A DNA stretch of 64,000 nt from contig NZ_JAPEPO010000001.1 in the NCBI RefSeq assembly GCF_026340095.1, positions 6,286,001 through 6,350,000 of the forward strand, read 5' to 3'. Below the pieces are notes generated by a model. It made no database searches. It saw only the letters and a program-made list of their open reading frames with translations, and was not told where the DNA came from. Both the position numbers and the translations under genes were made by a program. Shown piece by piece: positions 1 to 8,647 of this stretch. The first letter of the stretch is position 1; the number at the start of each line of letters is the position of its first letter. The stretch comes from Streptomyces sp. NBC_01446. GTDB taxonomy: Bacteria > Actinomycetota > Actinomycetes > Streptomycetales > Streptomycetaceae.

Positions 1-1068
1 GCCGACCCGCGAGTGCTTGGTCGGGTAGGCGGTGAAGACGACGGCGAGCTTCTTCTCGCCGTTCGGCTTGTGGCCGAGACGGGCGTGGCGCACGGCGATC
101 CCGGCGACGCGCGCGGCGCGCTCGGGGTCGGCGGCGTACACGGGGACGCCGTCGGGACCTTCCTCCTTGAACGAGAACGGCACCGTGACGATCCGGCCGT
201 CGAACTCGGGGATCGCGACCTGCATCGCCGCGTCCATCGGCGACAGGGCGGCGTCCGACGCCTCCCAGGCCGCCTTCGACGACGTGAGGCAAAGACCCTG
301 AAGGACAGGGATGTCGAGGTCGGCGAGCGCGCCGATGTCCCAGGCCTCCTCGTCGCCGCCCGCGGACGCCTGCGAGGCGTGTGTACCGCCCGCCGCGAGC
401 ACGGTCGCGACCAGGGTGTCGGCCTCGCCGAGGAGCTCGTACAGGCCGGGGTCGGCGCCGCGCAGTGAACCGCAGTACACCGGAAGGGAGTTGACGCCGC
501 GCGCCTCGATCGCGTCGCACAGCGTGTCCACGAACGCGGTGTTCCCGGACAGCTCGTGGGCGCGGTAGAAGAGCACGCCGACCGTCGGACGGCCCTCGAC
601 GCGCGCACGGCGGCCGTGCACCCCGTACTCGGGCATCTTCTGCGGCTCGGCGCTGTGCCGCTCCTGCGTGCTCCCGGCCCGGCCGTGCCCGCTCCGCAGC
701 ACGTCCTGGCCGAGGAAGCGGGCCAGCTCGACGAGGTTGCCGGGACCGCCCTCGACGAGGTAGCGCAGCGCCTCGGCCACGGCGCCCGCGTGCACGGTCG
801 ACTCGGCCATCAGCTCCGCGTCCGGGACGCTCTCGCCGCCGAGCAGGACCGTCGGCACGCCGGACGCCTTCAGCGCCGCGAGCCCGTCCTCCCAGGCGCG
901 CTTGCCTCCGAGGAGCCGTACGACGGCGATGTCGACGCCGTCGAGCAGCTCCGGCAGTTCGCCCTGCACGTCGACGCGGGTCGGGTTCCCGATCCGGTAG
1001 GGGGCGCCGGAGGCCCGGGCCGCCAGCAGATCGGTGTCTGCGGTCGACAACAACAACACTGTGCTCAT
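1..1068 (-). CDS. cobN: Cobaltochelatase CobN subunit, N-terminal part (runs off window)
   Basis: About 355 N-terminal residues of the large ATP-dependent cobaltochelatase subunit, which inserts cobalt into hydrogenobyrinate a,c-diamide in aerobic cobalamin synthesis. The protein begins MSTVLLLSTADTDLLAAR and carries CobN-like stretches such as GVLFYRAHELSGNT and VLQGLCLTSSKAAWE. The ATG at 1068 overlaps the cobQ stop as ATGA, which fixes the start and implies translational coupling. The family is usually about 1200 residues, so roughly two thirds lie beyond base 1. It is the last visible gene of the riboswitch-led cbiB-cobQ-cobN operon. Confidence 0.93.
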   Translation of the reverse strand, partial: MSTVLLLSTADTDLLAARASGAPYRIGNPTRVDVQGELPELLDGVDIAVVRLLGGKRAWEDGLAALKASGVPTVLLGGESVPDAELMAESTVHAGAVAEALRYLVEGGPGNLVELARFLGQDVLRSGHGRAGSTQERHSAEPQKMPEYGVHGRRARVEGRPTVGVLFYRAHELSGNTAFVDTLCDAIEARGVNSLPVYCGSLRGADPGLYELLGEADTLVATVLAAGGTHASQASAGGDEEAWDIGALADLDIPVLQGLCLTSSKAAWEASDAALSPMDAAMQVAIPEFDGRIVTVPFSFKEEGPDGVPVYAADPERAARVAGIAVRHARLGHKPNGEKKLAVVFTAYPTKHSRVG

Positions 1069-2639
1069 GCGGGCGCTCCCGGTGGAATGAAAGGCAGTCC
1101 TGACGGAGCGCCGGACTCGATGAGCCGCCACAGCGCGTCCGTGTCCGCGTGTTCTTCGATCAGATCGCCGAGCCGGTCGAGCTGCTCCTCGCGCAGCGCG
1201 CCGAACGACGTGTCGGGCGCCGGCACGAAACGGCGGCCCGCGGCGGCCGCGACCTCGCGCAGGAACGCCCGGCGGAAGCCGTCCGCCTCCAGCGAGCCGT
1301 GCCAGTGCGTGCCCCAGACGGAGCCGACGCGGCACCCGTCCAAGAAGGCTTCTCCGCCGGTGATTTCGGCGACCCCGTGATGGATCTCGTAGCCCTCGAC
1401 GTGCTCGCTGAGCGCTTCGCCGACGGGCCGGGCGAGGGTCTTATCGCGCTCGAACCGCACCCGTACGGGCAGCAGTCCGAGCCCGTCCACGGCGCCCGCG
1501 CGCGACTCGACGTCGTCCTCGATGCGCTCGCCGAGCACCTGGAAACCGCCGCAGATCCCGAGGACCGGGCGCCCCTCGACGGCCCGGCGCGCGAGGGCGT
1601 CGGCGAGGCCGCGCTCGCGCAGCCACTGAAGTGCCTTGACGGTGCCGCGCGTTCCCGGCACGACGACCAGGTCCGCGTCGACGAGCTCCTCGGCCCGGTC
1701 GACGAACCGCACGACGACGCCCGGCTCCGCGGCCAGCGCGTCCACGTCGGTGAAGTTCGACATCAGCGGCACGGCGCACACGGCGACGCGCAGCACGTCC
1801 TCGCCGACGGGGGCCGTCGTCCGTGACTCGCGCACGGAGCCGCGCAGCGACACGCGCAGCCCGTCCTCCTCGTCGATGCCGAGGCCGTGCTGGAAGGGGA
1901 GCACTCCGTATGTGGCGCGCCCGGTCAGGTCCTTGAGCATGTCGAGGCCGGGTTCGAGCAGCGAGACGTCCCCGCGGAACTTGTTCACCAGATAGCCGGC
2001 CAGCAGCTCCTGGTCCTCGGGCGCGAGCAGCGCCGTCGTGCCGAAGAACGACGCGAAGACGCCGCCGCGGTCGATGTCGCCGACCACGAGCACGGGCAGC
2101 CGCGCGGCCCGCGCGATCCCCATGTTGACGATGTCGGTGCGGCGCAGGTTGATCTCGGCGGGAGAGCCCGCCCCTTCACAGATCACGGCGTCATAGCTGC
2201 CCCGGAGTTCCTCCAGGCATCCCACGACGGTGTCGAGGAGTGCGGCCTGGCGCCCTCCGTGCAGCGCCCTCCCGGGGGACACGGCGCCTGACAGCGGCTT
2301 CGCCGCGGGCCCGGACCCCCCGAAGAACCCGCGGGCGCTCAACTCGCCGACCGGCTTGCCCATGAGCACCACCTGGCTGCTCCGGTCGCTGCCCGGCTTC
2401 AGCAGTACGGGGTTCATCAGGGCGCTCGGCTCGACGCGGGCGGCCTGCGCCTGCATGGCCTGCGCACGGCCGATCTCGGCGCCCTCGCGCGTCACAAAGG
2501 AGTTGAGGGACATGTTCTGTCCCTTGAACGGCGCGACCTTCACCCCCTGCCGCACCAGCCACCGGCAGATGCCCGCGGTGACGACGCTCTTCCCGGCATC
2601 GGACGTGGTCCCTGCCACCAGCAGTCCGCCACCACTCAC
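1065..2639 (-). CDS. cobQ: Cobyric acid synthase (glutamine-hydrolysing)
   Basis: 524 residues, the normal family length. It amidates adenosylcobyrinic a,c-diamide to cobyric acid with glutamine and ATP. The N-terminal P-loop-like GTTSDAGKS (about residues 7-15) belongs to the dethiobiotin-synthetase-like domain. The C-terminal class I glutaminase domain shows the nucleophile Cys in LGICGGFQ and the catalytic His in YEIHHG. The GTG start at 2639 overlaps the cbiB stop as GTGA, so I prefer it over the much longer open frame upstream, which reads through cbiB out of frame. The stop overlaps the cobN ATG. Confidence 0.96.
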   Translation of the reverse strand: MSGGGLLVAGTTSDAGKSVVTAGICRWLVRQGVKVAPFKGQNMSLNSFVTREGAEIGRAQAMQAQAARVEPSALMNPVLLKPGSDRSSQVVLMGKPVGELSARGFFGGSGPAAKPLSGAVSPGRALHGGRQAALLDTVVGCLEELRGSYDAVICEGAGSPAEINLRRTDIVNMGIARAARLPVLVVGDIDRGGVFASFFGTTALLAPEDQELLAGYLVNKFRGDVSLLEPGLDMLKDLTGRATYGVLPFQHGLGIDEEDGLRVSLRGSVRESRTTAPVGEDVLRVAVCAVPLMSNFTDVDALAAEPGVVVRFVDRAEELVDADLVVVPGTRGTVKALQWLRERGLADALARRAVEGRPVLGICGGFQVLGERIEDDVESRAGAVDGLGLLPVRVRFERDKTLARPVGEALSEHVEGYEIHHGVAEITGGEAFLDGCRVGSVWGTHWHGSLEADGFRRAFLREVAAAAGRRFVPAPDTSFGALREEQLDRLGDLIEEHADTDALWRLIESGAPSGLPFIPPGAPA

Positions 2640-3577
2640 GACTTCCCCCTCCGCAACAGTGCCCGCCCGGCGACACACACGCCGAGGGCCAGCCAGCTCA
2701 CGCGCCGCGAAAGCCGCGCCGCCCGCTCGACGTCGGCGGTCTCCACGGACCGGCCCGACGCGTTCAGTACGGGCCGGTGCTCGACCCGCCCGCCGTACGA
2801 CAAGGTGCCCCCGAGCCGCACCCCGAGCGCCCCCGCGAACGAGGCCTCGACGACACCGGCGTTGGGGCTCGGGTGCAGTCGCGCGTCCTCGCGCCACGCG
2901 GTGAGCGCGCCGCGCGGACGGCCGCCCGCGACCGCGGCGAGCACGCCGGTCAGCCGCGCCCCCGGCCAGCCGGCCACGTCGTCGAGGCGCGCGGAGGCCC
3001 AGCCGTAACGGCGGTACCTGGCCGACTTGTGCCCGACCATGGCGTCCAGCGTGTTCACGGCGCGGAAGGCGACGAGCCCGGGGACCCCGGCGACGGCGCC
3101 CCACACGAGCGCGCCCACGACGGCGTCGGAAGTGTTCTCGGCGACGGACTCGACGACGGCCCGCGCGATCCCGTCCGCGTCCAGGGCCTGCGGGTCGCGC
3201 CCGCACAGATGCGGCAGCCGCTCGCGCGCCGCGTCCACGTCACCGGCGGCCAGCGCGCCCCCGATGGCGCGCGCCTCGCGCCCCAGCGACGTACCGCCGA
3301 CGACGGCCCAGGTGGCGGCGGCGGTCAGTGCGATGGAGGCGGCGGGGGAGCGGCGCACGGCGCGCGCGGCGAGGCCACCGGCGACGGCGGCGCCGCCGGC
3401 GCACACGGCGGTGTGCAGCGCGCCCCACGCTCGGTGGTCACTCCACAGCACTCGCTCGACGGCGCTCGCGGCCCGCCCGAACGCGGCGACCGGATGCCCG
3501 CGGCGCGGATCGCCGAACAGGAGGTCACCGAGGAGTCCGGCGGCGCTGCCGTACGCGAAGACGCGCTCGGCTCGCAC
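2636..3577 (-). CDS. cbiB: Adenosylcobinamide-phosphate synthase, CbiB/CobD type
   Basis: About 313 residues. This integral membrane enzyme attaches the aminopropanol (phosphate) side chain to cobyric acid. Recognisable family stretches are DLLFGDPRRGHPVAAFGR near the N terminus, VAENTSDAVVGALVWG, FRAVNTLDAMVGHK and HPSPNAGVVEASFAGALG. Several hydrophobic segments fit a membrane protein. I chose the GTG at 3577, just before the conserved AYGSAAGLLGDLLFG. A GTG at 3670 is in frame, but the extra 31 residues are unlike the family and lie just below the riboswitch. It is the first gene of the cob operon. Confidence 0.92.
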   Translation of the reverse strand: MRAERVFAYGSAAGLLGDLLFGDPRRGHPVAAFGRAASAVERVLWSDHRAWGALHTAVCAGGAAVAGGLAARAVRRSPAASIALTAAATWAVVGGTSLGREARAIGGALAAGDVDAARERLPHLCGRDPQALDADGIARAVVESVAENTSDAVVGALVWGAVAGVPGLVAFRAVNTLDAMVGHKSARYRRYGWASARLDDVAGWPGARLTGVLAAVAGGRPRGALTAWREDARLHPSPNAGVVEASFAGALGVRLGGTLSYGGRVEHRPVLNASGRSVETADVERAARLSRRVSWLALGVCVAGRALLRRGKS

Positions 3578-3697
3578 GGTCAGCCCGCCGCTACGGCGAA
3601 CGGAACCCTTGTACTCGTTCTCGGCGGGAGCACCCGCAACTGGCAGCCGCGCATGGCGATATGTCCTCACTCAGGGTGTCCACGCCCTGGTTGGAAG

Positions 3698-3852
3698 AGA
3701 CCGGCGGCGAGAGTTCCTGGCTCGCGGGGATCACTCCCCGGTGACAGTGGCGGGACCGCGCCGGATTCGCACCGGCTTCCTCTCCTGCTGCCGTAGATGG
3801 CCCCGGAAGTCCACCACGCTCCGCGAACGCCCGTCAACTTGCCGTTGACCTG
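3698..3852 (-). promoter_or_regulatory. Cobalamin (B12) riboswitch
   Basis: On the minus strand the leader contains the B12-box signature GGTGCGAATCC followed by CGGTCCCGCCACTGT, then a helix and the 3' element GAGCCAGGAACTCTCGCC. These match the Rfam cobalamin element as I know it. It ends about 120 bases before the cbiB start, so it should switch off the cbiB-cobQ-cobN operon when adenosylcobalamin is plentiful. The boundaries are approximate: I placed the 3' edge after the closing helix and the 5' edge by typical size. Confidence 0.92.
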
Positions 3853-3883
3853 CGGAGGGAGAGTGTGCTGAGGCACACACGAA

Positions 3884-3919
3884 GCGGGGTGCGGGACGCC
3901 TTCGCGTCCCGCACCCCGC
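3884..3919 (-). terminator. Terminator hairpin after pit and its small partner
   Basis: A perfect 16-bp stem (GCGGGGTGCGGGACGC, loop CTTC) lies 22 bases past the stop of the 73-residue membrane protein gene. A second small hairpin, GTGTGC-TGAG-GCACAC at 3863-3878, follows it. The pair separates the phosphate transporter unit from the riboswitch leader of the cob operon. Confidence 0.8.
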
Positions 3920-3940
3920 ACTCCTGCCGGTTACCTCCGG

Positions 3941-4162
3941 TCAGGCGACGATCAGGAAGATCCCGTACCCGACGGCCGCCGCGCACAGGGCGAAGCAGGC
4001 GTACGCGCCGGAGACGGCCAGCGCCGCCGAGTTGCCCTGGGCCGCCGCCGACTCCCGCTTGGTGAGGCCGACGATGCCGAGGGTGAACAGGCCCACGAGG
4101 GCCACCGTGATCACGAGGCTGACTCCGAACACGGAGCCGAGTGCTGCCCAGTCGATGTGCAT
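3941..4162 (-). CDS. Small membrane protein downstream of pit
   Basis: 73 residues with two predicted membrane segments, about residues 11-33 (VSLVITVALVGLFTLGIVGL) and 46-71. A short polar stretch KRESAAAQ lies between them. It starts 15 bases after the pit stop on the same strand and so is very likely cotranscribed. I cannot name a family. Position suggests an accessory or stabilising partner of the phosphate transporter, which is inference only. Confidence 0.8.
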   Translation of the reverse strand: MHIDWAALGSVFGVSLVITVALVGLFTLGIVGLTKRESAAAQGNSAALAVSGAYACFALCAAAVGYGIFLIVA

Positions 4163-4177
4163 AGCGCTGCTGCTTCC

Positions 4178-5446
4178 TTAGACCGTGGCCGGTCGCGCGG
4201 GCTCCGCCGAGGGCGGGGCGGGCGAGGCGGGGATGGTGGTCTTCACGTCGGTGTCCAGGTCGGCGACCGTGCCGGCGGGCGGCGGGGTGACGGCCGCGAT
4301 CGCGGTGGTCACGACGCCGGCGGGCTCGTCCGTGACGTCGGTGACGTCGTCGTCCGTGACGTTCGTGTGGTCGATCGAGTTGCGCCGGGACAGCGCCCAG
4401 ATGGTGCCCGCGCCGGCGATCAGGAGCAGCGCGGTGACGGCGACGCCCCACGAGCCCTGCTTGGTGAGGAACTCGGCTCCCGCACCGACCAGACCGGCGG
4501 CCGGCAGGGTCAGGCCCCAGGCGATGAACATGCGGGTCGCGGTCGACCAGCGGACGACGCCGCCCTTGCGGCCGAGGCCCGAGCCCATCACGGCGCCGGA
4601 GCAGACCTGCGTCGTGGAGAGCGAGAAGCCGATGTGCGAGGAGGCGAGGATCGCGGTCGCGGCGCTGGTCTGGGCGGCGAAGCCCTGCTGCGGCGCGAGG
4701 TCCGTGAGGCCCTTGCCCATGGTGCGGATGATGCGCCAGCCGCCGAGGTAGGTGCCGAGCGCGATGGCCGTACCGGCCGAGACGATGACCCACATCGGGG
4801 GGTTCGCGCCGGGGTTCAGGACGCCGCCCGTGATCAGGGCGAGCGTGATGATGCCCATCGTCTTCTGCGCGTCGTTCGTCCCGTGCGCCAGCGAGACCAG
4901 GCCCGCGGAGGCGATCTGCCCGGCGCGGTAGCCCTTGGCGGTCGCCTTCTGGTCGGTCTTGCTGCCTATCCGGTACGTGAGCCGGGTGGCCAGCATCGCG
5001 GCGATGCCCGCCACGAGCGGCGCGGCGACGGCCGGGAGGAGGATCTTGGTGACGACGGTGCCGCCGTCGATCGACGACCAGCCCATCGACATCACGGCGG
5101 CGCCGATGAGGCCGCCGAAGAGAGCGTGGGAGGAGCTGGAGGGGAGCCCCACCAGCCAGGTCAGGAGATTCCACAGGATGGCGCCCACCAGCGCCGCGAA
5201 GATGACCTCGGTCTTGAGTCCGTCCTCGTTGATGATGCCGCCGGAGATCGTCTTGGCGACCTCCACGGAGAGGAAGGCTCCGACGAGGTTCAGCACGGCG
5301 GACATGGCCACCGCCGTCTTGGGCTTGAGAGCGCCGGTCGAGATGGTGGTGGCCATCGCGTTGGCTGTGTCGTGGAAACCGTTCGTGAAATCGAACACGA
5401 GAGCGGTAACGATCACGATCCCGAGGAGAAGCGTGATGTGTTCCAT
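4178..5446 (-). CDS. pit: Low-affinity inorganic phosphate transporter, PiT family
   Basis: 422 residues. It is a proton- or metal-phosphate symporter of the PiT family. The family signature GFHDTANA is present near residue 23, with its inverted-repeat counterpart around the later AHGTNDAQK, and GLPSSSSHALFGG is present between them. Roughly ten hydrophobic helices are visible. The last 60 residues are a Pro/Ala/Thr-rich hydrophilic tail of a kind often seen in Streptomyces. A PHO-box-like direct repeat lies just upstream, and the 73-residue membrane protein follows in the same transcript. Confidence 0.95.
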   Translation of the reverse strand: MEHITLLLGIVIVTALVFDFTNGFHDTANAMATTISTGALKPKTAVAMSAVLNLVGAFLSVEVAKTISGGIINEDGLKTEVIFAALVGAILWNLLTWLVGLPSSSSHALFGGLIGAAVMSMGWSSIDGGTVVTKILLPAVAAPLVAGIAAMLATRLTYRIGSKTDQKATAKGYRAGQIASAGLVSLAHGTNDAQKTMGIITLALITGGVLNPGANPPMWVIVSAGTAIALGTYLGGWRIIRTMGKGLTDLAPQQGFAAQTSAATAILASSHIGFSLSTTQVCSGAVMGSGLGRKGGVVRWSTATRMFIAWGLTLPAAGLVGAGAEFLTKQGSWGVAVTALLLIAGAGTIWALSRRNSIDHTNVTDDDVTDVTDEPAGVVTTAIAAVTPPPAGTVADLDTDVKTTIPASPAPPSAEPARPATV

Positions 5447-5482
5447 TTACCCAGGCTTCTGTTGGACGTCAGTGGCTCGGCG

Positions 5483-5515
5483 ACCGTAGGCAATCTGAGT
5501 GAACGGAAGATGAAC
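5483..5515 (-). promoter_or_regulatory. PHO-box-like direct repeat and -10 upstream of pit
   Basis: Reading the minus strand, GTTCATCTTCC is followed directly by GTTCACTCAGA (5515-5494). These are two 11-base units, each starting GTTCA, and match the PhoP direct-repeat unit described for Streptomyces. A -10-like TACGGT (5488-5483) follows 5 bases later, so the repeat would overlap the -35 region. Phosphate-transporter genes of the pit type are known PhoP targets in S. coelicolor. That this repeat is functional is inference. Confidence 0.6.
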
Positions 5516-5635
5516 TGGGGCGGGCGGTGCGGTGACTCGAAGCGGAGTGCCGCCACTCCGTTGAGAACGGGGCGGCGGCACGGGGTCGTCCGCGAAGCGG
5601 AACGGCGGCCGAATCAAGCGGAAGCAGGCCCTCCG

Positions 5636-6378
5636 CTAGCCGCGGGCGAACCTCCGCAACTGGGCCTGGGAACCGTTGAAGAGATTCTGGTCACCCGGCA
5701 GTCCGCCGCTGTTGTCGTACTGCCAGAACGTCCAGTACGGCCAGCCCGAGGGCAGCGCCCCGGCGGACGCGTCGTAGCGGGCCAGCCATAGCGCGTGGTT
5801 GCCCGCGAAGGCCGTGCTGTCGCCCGTGCAGTTCTTCCACCAGCGGTAGTTGGTGTAGTCACCGGCCGGCGGCCCGTCCTGCGGCGCACCTCGTCGCTGA
5901 ACGACCTGATCCAGGAGATCATCTTCGCCTTGCTCAGGCCGTAGCACTTCTTCGAGCCGTACGGGTTGTACTCGATGTCGAGCGCCGGCGGCAGCGTCCA
6001 GCCGTCCGCCCGCCACGCACCCCCGTTGCGCACGAAGTACGAGGCCTGCGTCCGGCCGGACGACTTGTTCGGGAGCGCGAAGTGGTACGCGCCTCGGATG
6101 ATGCCCGCGCTCCGTGCTCCGTCGTACTGCTGGTCGAAGTAGGGATTGCGGTAGGTGGTGGACTCGGTCGCCTTGACGTAGACGAACCGTGCGCCCTTGC
6201 TCTTGGCCTTCTGCCAGTTGACGTTCTTCTGGTGCGACGAGACGTCGTGTCCCTTGGTTTCGCCCGCCGCGGACGCCGGAGTCTGGGTGAGAGCGGTCCC
6301 TCCGAACGTCAGGGCGGCCAGTGATGTCGCGGTCGCGATGTGCGCACGGCGACGGGACGGTTTGTGACCACGAGCCAT
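5636..6378 (-). pseudogene. GH25 lysozyme, secreted, broken by a one-base frameshift
   Basis: Muramidase of glycoside hydrolase family 25. The ATG at 6378 follows a GGGGGGAAAT ribosome site and opens a signal peptide (RRRAHIATATSLAALTFGG...ASA). The catalytic domain follows with GHDVSSHQ and the DxE pair in ALDIEYN. Near 5859-5862 the frame changes: the first frame goes to nonsense after RRTGRRPV, while the second frame continues the family perfectly with YTNYRWWKNC, HALWLARYD and YWTFWQYDN to the stop at 5636. GTG-ATC-TAC appears to have become GTG-AC-TAC, so one base is missing. Unless this is a sequencing error, the product loses the last third of the barrel. Confidence 0.75.
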
Positions 6379-6582
6379 ATTTCCCCCCGAAATGGCGACG
6401 TGCATGACAAATCCCGCATGGAGGCTACCGGAAGATCCCTCCATGCCCGCCGATCTCCAGCCAATCGTTGCCAGGCGGGCATTCATCCCCATTCGTGCGC
6501 TTCCGGACTCCTGAGCTCCGCACTAAAGTGCCCCGGCCTCACGATCCGCGCGGGCCCGCCGTGCGGCTGGCAGGATGCGGGC

Positions 6583-7260
6583 ATGGCGGAGGAACCGGGC
6601 GGTGCGGGGCAGGGCGCGGACGGGCTCGCGCAGGCATGGAGCGCGCTCGTGGCGACGGCCCGGCGCACCGTCGCCGACGGCCTCGTCGTCGGGACCTCGG
6701 GAAACGTCTCGGTGCGGATCGGCGACACCGTCCTCGTCACGCCCAGCGGGGTCCCCTACGACGAGCTGACCCCGGACGACCTCGTCGCCGTCGGCCTCGA
6801 CGGCGAGCAGAGCGCCGGAACCCTGACCCCGACCAGCGAACTCCCGATGCATCTGGCGGTCTACCGCGCCACGCCCGCCCGCGCCGTCGTCCACACCCAC
6901 GCGGTCCACGCCACCGCCGTCTCCACCCTCGTGCCCGAACTCCCGCTGATCCACTACATGGCCGCGGCCCTCGGCGGACCCGTCCGGGTTGCCCCGTATG
7001 CGACGTACGGCACCGAGCGGTTGGCCGAGAACGTCCTCGACGCTCTCAAGGGGCGGACAGGCTGCCTGCTCCAGAACCACGGCACCCTCACCTACGGCGA
7101 CACCCTCGCCGCCGCCTACGACCGCACGGCCCAGCTCGAATGGCTGTGCCGCGTCTGGCTCACCGCGAGCGCCCACCCGCACCACACGCCGAAGCTCCTC
7201 ACCCGCGACCAGGTGCGCGAGGTGGAGGAGAAGCTGCGCGGGTACGGGCAGCAGGGCTGA
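6583..7260 (+). CDS. Class II aldolase/adducin family protein (fuculose-phosphate aldolase-like)
   Basis: 225 residues. It is a zinc-dependent aldolase fold of the AraD/FucA type. Visible motifs are GTSGNVSVR (phosphate loop), TPSGVPYDELTPDDL, the catalytic acid in TSELPMH, the zinc ligands in VVHTHAVHATA, and the third histidine in LLQNHGTLTYG. All metal ligands are present. I chose the ATG at 6583 because translation from the in-frame upstream start adds residues unlike the family. The substrate is unknown. It is divergent from the GH25 gene, and the next gene starts 70 bases later. Confidence 0.9.
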   Translation: MAEEPGGAGQGADGLAQAWSALVATARRTVADGLVVGTSGNVSVRIGDTVLVTPSGVPYDELTPDDLVAVGLDGEQSAGTLTPTSELPMHLAVYRATPARAVVHTHAVHATAVSTLVPELPLIHYMAAALGGPVRVAPYATYGTERLAENVLDALKGRTGCLLQNHGTLTYGDTLAAAYDRTAQLEWLCRVWLTASAHPHHTPKLLTRDQVREVEEKLRGYGQQG

Positions 7261-7329
7261 ACCTCCACCCGGCGCCGCCATGGCCGCGTCCCACTGGCCG
7301 GTCGGAGCCCGGGCGCGGACACTGGGACG

Positions 7330-8457
7330 GTGCGCACCGCCAGAGCGACGGCCGCTGCCGTCACCGGAGTCATCTGTGCCGGCGCGGCCGCGGTCGCGGT
7401 CGGCCGGTTGGCCAGCGATGCCGCCCTCAAGGCGCCCGCGGGCCGACCGCTCCCCACCGAGCCACGCCTGACCGTCCAAGCCACCGCCGCGGGCCGGATC
7501 ACCCTCACCCGCGACCTGGCCTCCCTGCGCCCGGGAACCTACGGCCTGAGCGGCGACGGATTCCACGCCGTGGTCGGGCCCGTCCTCGAGTCCGCCCCGC
7601 ACGCCGCGCACGCCGTCGTGCGACGCCTGGAGCGCGTCACCCACGGCTCCCTCGAACCCGGCGCCAAGGCCTGGCTCACGCCCCAGGTCCACATCGGCGA
7701 CCCCAAGGCGGCGCTCGGCCTCGACCACGCCGACATCGACATCCCCGGCGAACTGGGCGCGCTCCCCGCCTGGTTCGTCCCCGGCGCCCGCGACACCTGG
7801 GTCATCACCGTCCACGGCCTGGGCACCACCCGCGAGCACCCCATGGTCCTCATGGACTTCCTGCACCGCCACCGCTTCCCCGTGCTCGATCTCGCCTACC
7901 GCGGCGACCTCGGCGCCCCCCGCTCCCCGGACGGCCTGGGCCACCTCGGCGAGACGGAGTGGCGCGACCTGGACGCCGCGATCCGCTATGCCGTGCGCTA
8001 CGGCGCGCAGCGCGTCATCGTGCACGGCTGGTCGACCGGCGCCGCCATGGCACTGCATGCGGCGGCCCATTCCGCTTTGCGGGACCGCATCTCCGGGCTC
8101 GTCCTCGACTCACCGGTCCTCGCGTGGGACGTGACGCTGCGTGCTCTCGCCGGAGTCCGCGGCATCCCCGGCCTCCTGCTGCCCCTCGCGGTCCGCGCCG
8201 CCCAGGGGCGCACCGGGCTGCACGGCGACCGCCTCGACGTCGCCGCCCACCCCGACGCGCTCAAGGTCCCCACCCTCGTGATCCACGGCCCCGACGACGA
8301 GATCGCCCCTTGGGCCCTGTCCCGCGAACTGGCCGCCCGGCGCCCCGACTTGGTCACCCTCCACACCGTCGGCGACGCCCCGCACGGAGCCATGTGGAAC
8401 GCGGACCCACACATGTACGAGGAGACGCTCCGCCGCTTCCTCACCCCCCTCATGTAG
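7330..8457 (+). CDS. Alpha/beta hydrolase, probably membrane-anchored
   Basis: 375 residues from a GTG start. An N-terminal hydrophobic segment (about residues 8-30) suggests an anchor or signal. The hydrolase core shows the oxyanion strand VITVHGLGTT, the nucleophile elbow HGWSTGAAM, an acid in HGPDDEIAPW and a histidine in DAPHGAMW, so the Ser-Asp-His triad is complete. It resembles prolyl-oligopeptidase-like esterases of actinobacteria. The substrate is not predictable. Confidence 0.88.
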   Translation: MRTARATAAAVTGVICAGAAAVAVGRLASDAALKAPAGRPLPTEPRLTVQATAAGRITLTRDLASLRPGTYGLSGDGFHAVVGPVLESAPHAAHAVVRRLERVTHGSLEPGAKAWLTPQVHIGDPKAALGLDHADIDIPGELGALPAWFVPGARDTWVITVHGLGTTREHPMVLMDFLHRHRFPVLDLAYRGDLGAPRSPDGLGHLGETEWRDLDAAIRYAVRYGAQRVIVHGWSTGAAMALHAAAHSALRDRISGLVLDSPVLAWDVTLRALAGVRGIPGLLLPLAVRAAQGRTGLHGDRLDVAAHPDALKVPTLVIHGPDDEIAPWALSRELAARRPDLVTLHTVGDAPHGAMWNADPHMYEETLRRFLTPLM

Positions 8458-8647
8458 CTCCGGCACAGCTCCGGCACGGTCCGTCGCACCCACGGGATCC
8501 GCCCGCCGGCCGCACAGGACAGATGCGCAGGAAGGCCCGCGTAGACCCCCGGCGTGCGCCGGTCCGCGGACCCTCCCGCGACGCCCGCAAAGAGGCCCGG
8601 AACCATTCCGTTTGGGTTTTCGGACCGTCAACCGGAAGACTGCCCCT

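Noticed and set aside
1065..3206. A 713-codon frame suggesting a long CobQ with an extra N-terminal domain
   Set aside because: The extra part is Arg-rich shadow sequence of cbiB; the GTGA overlap marks the true start at 2639.
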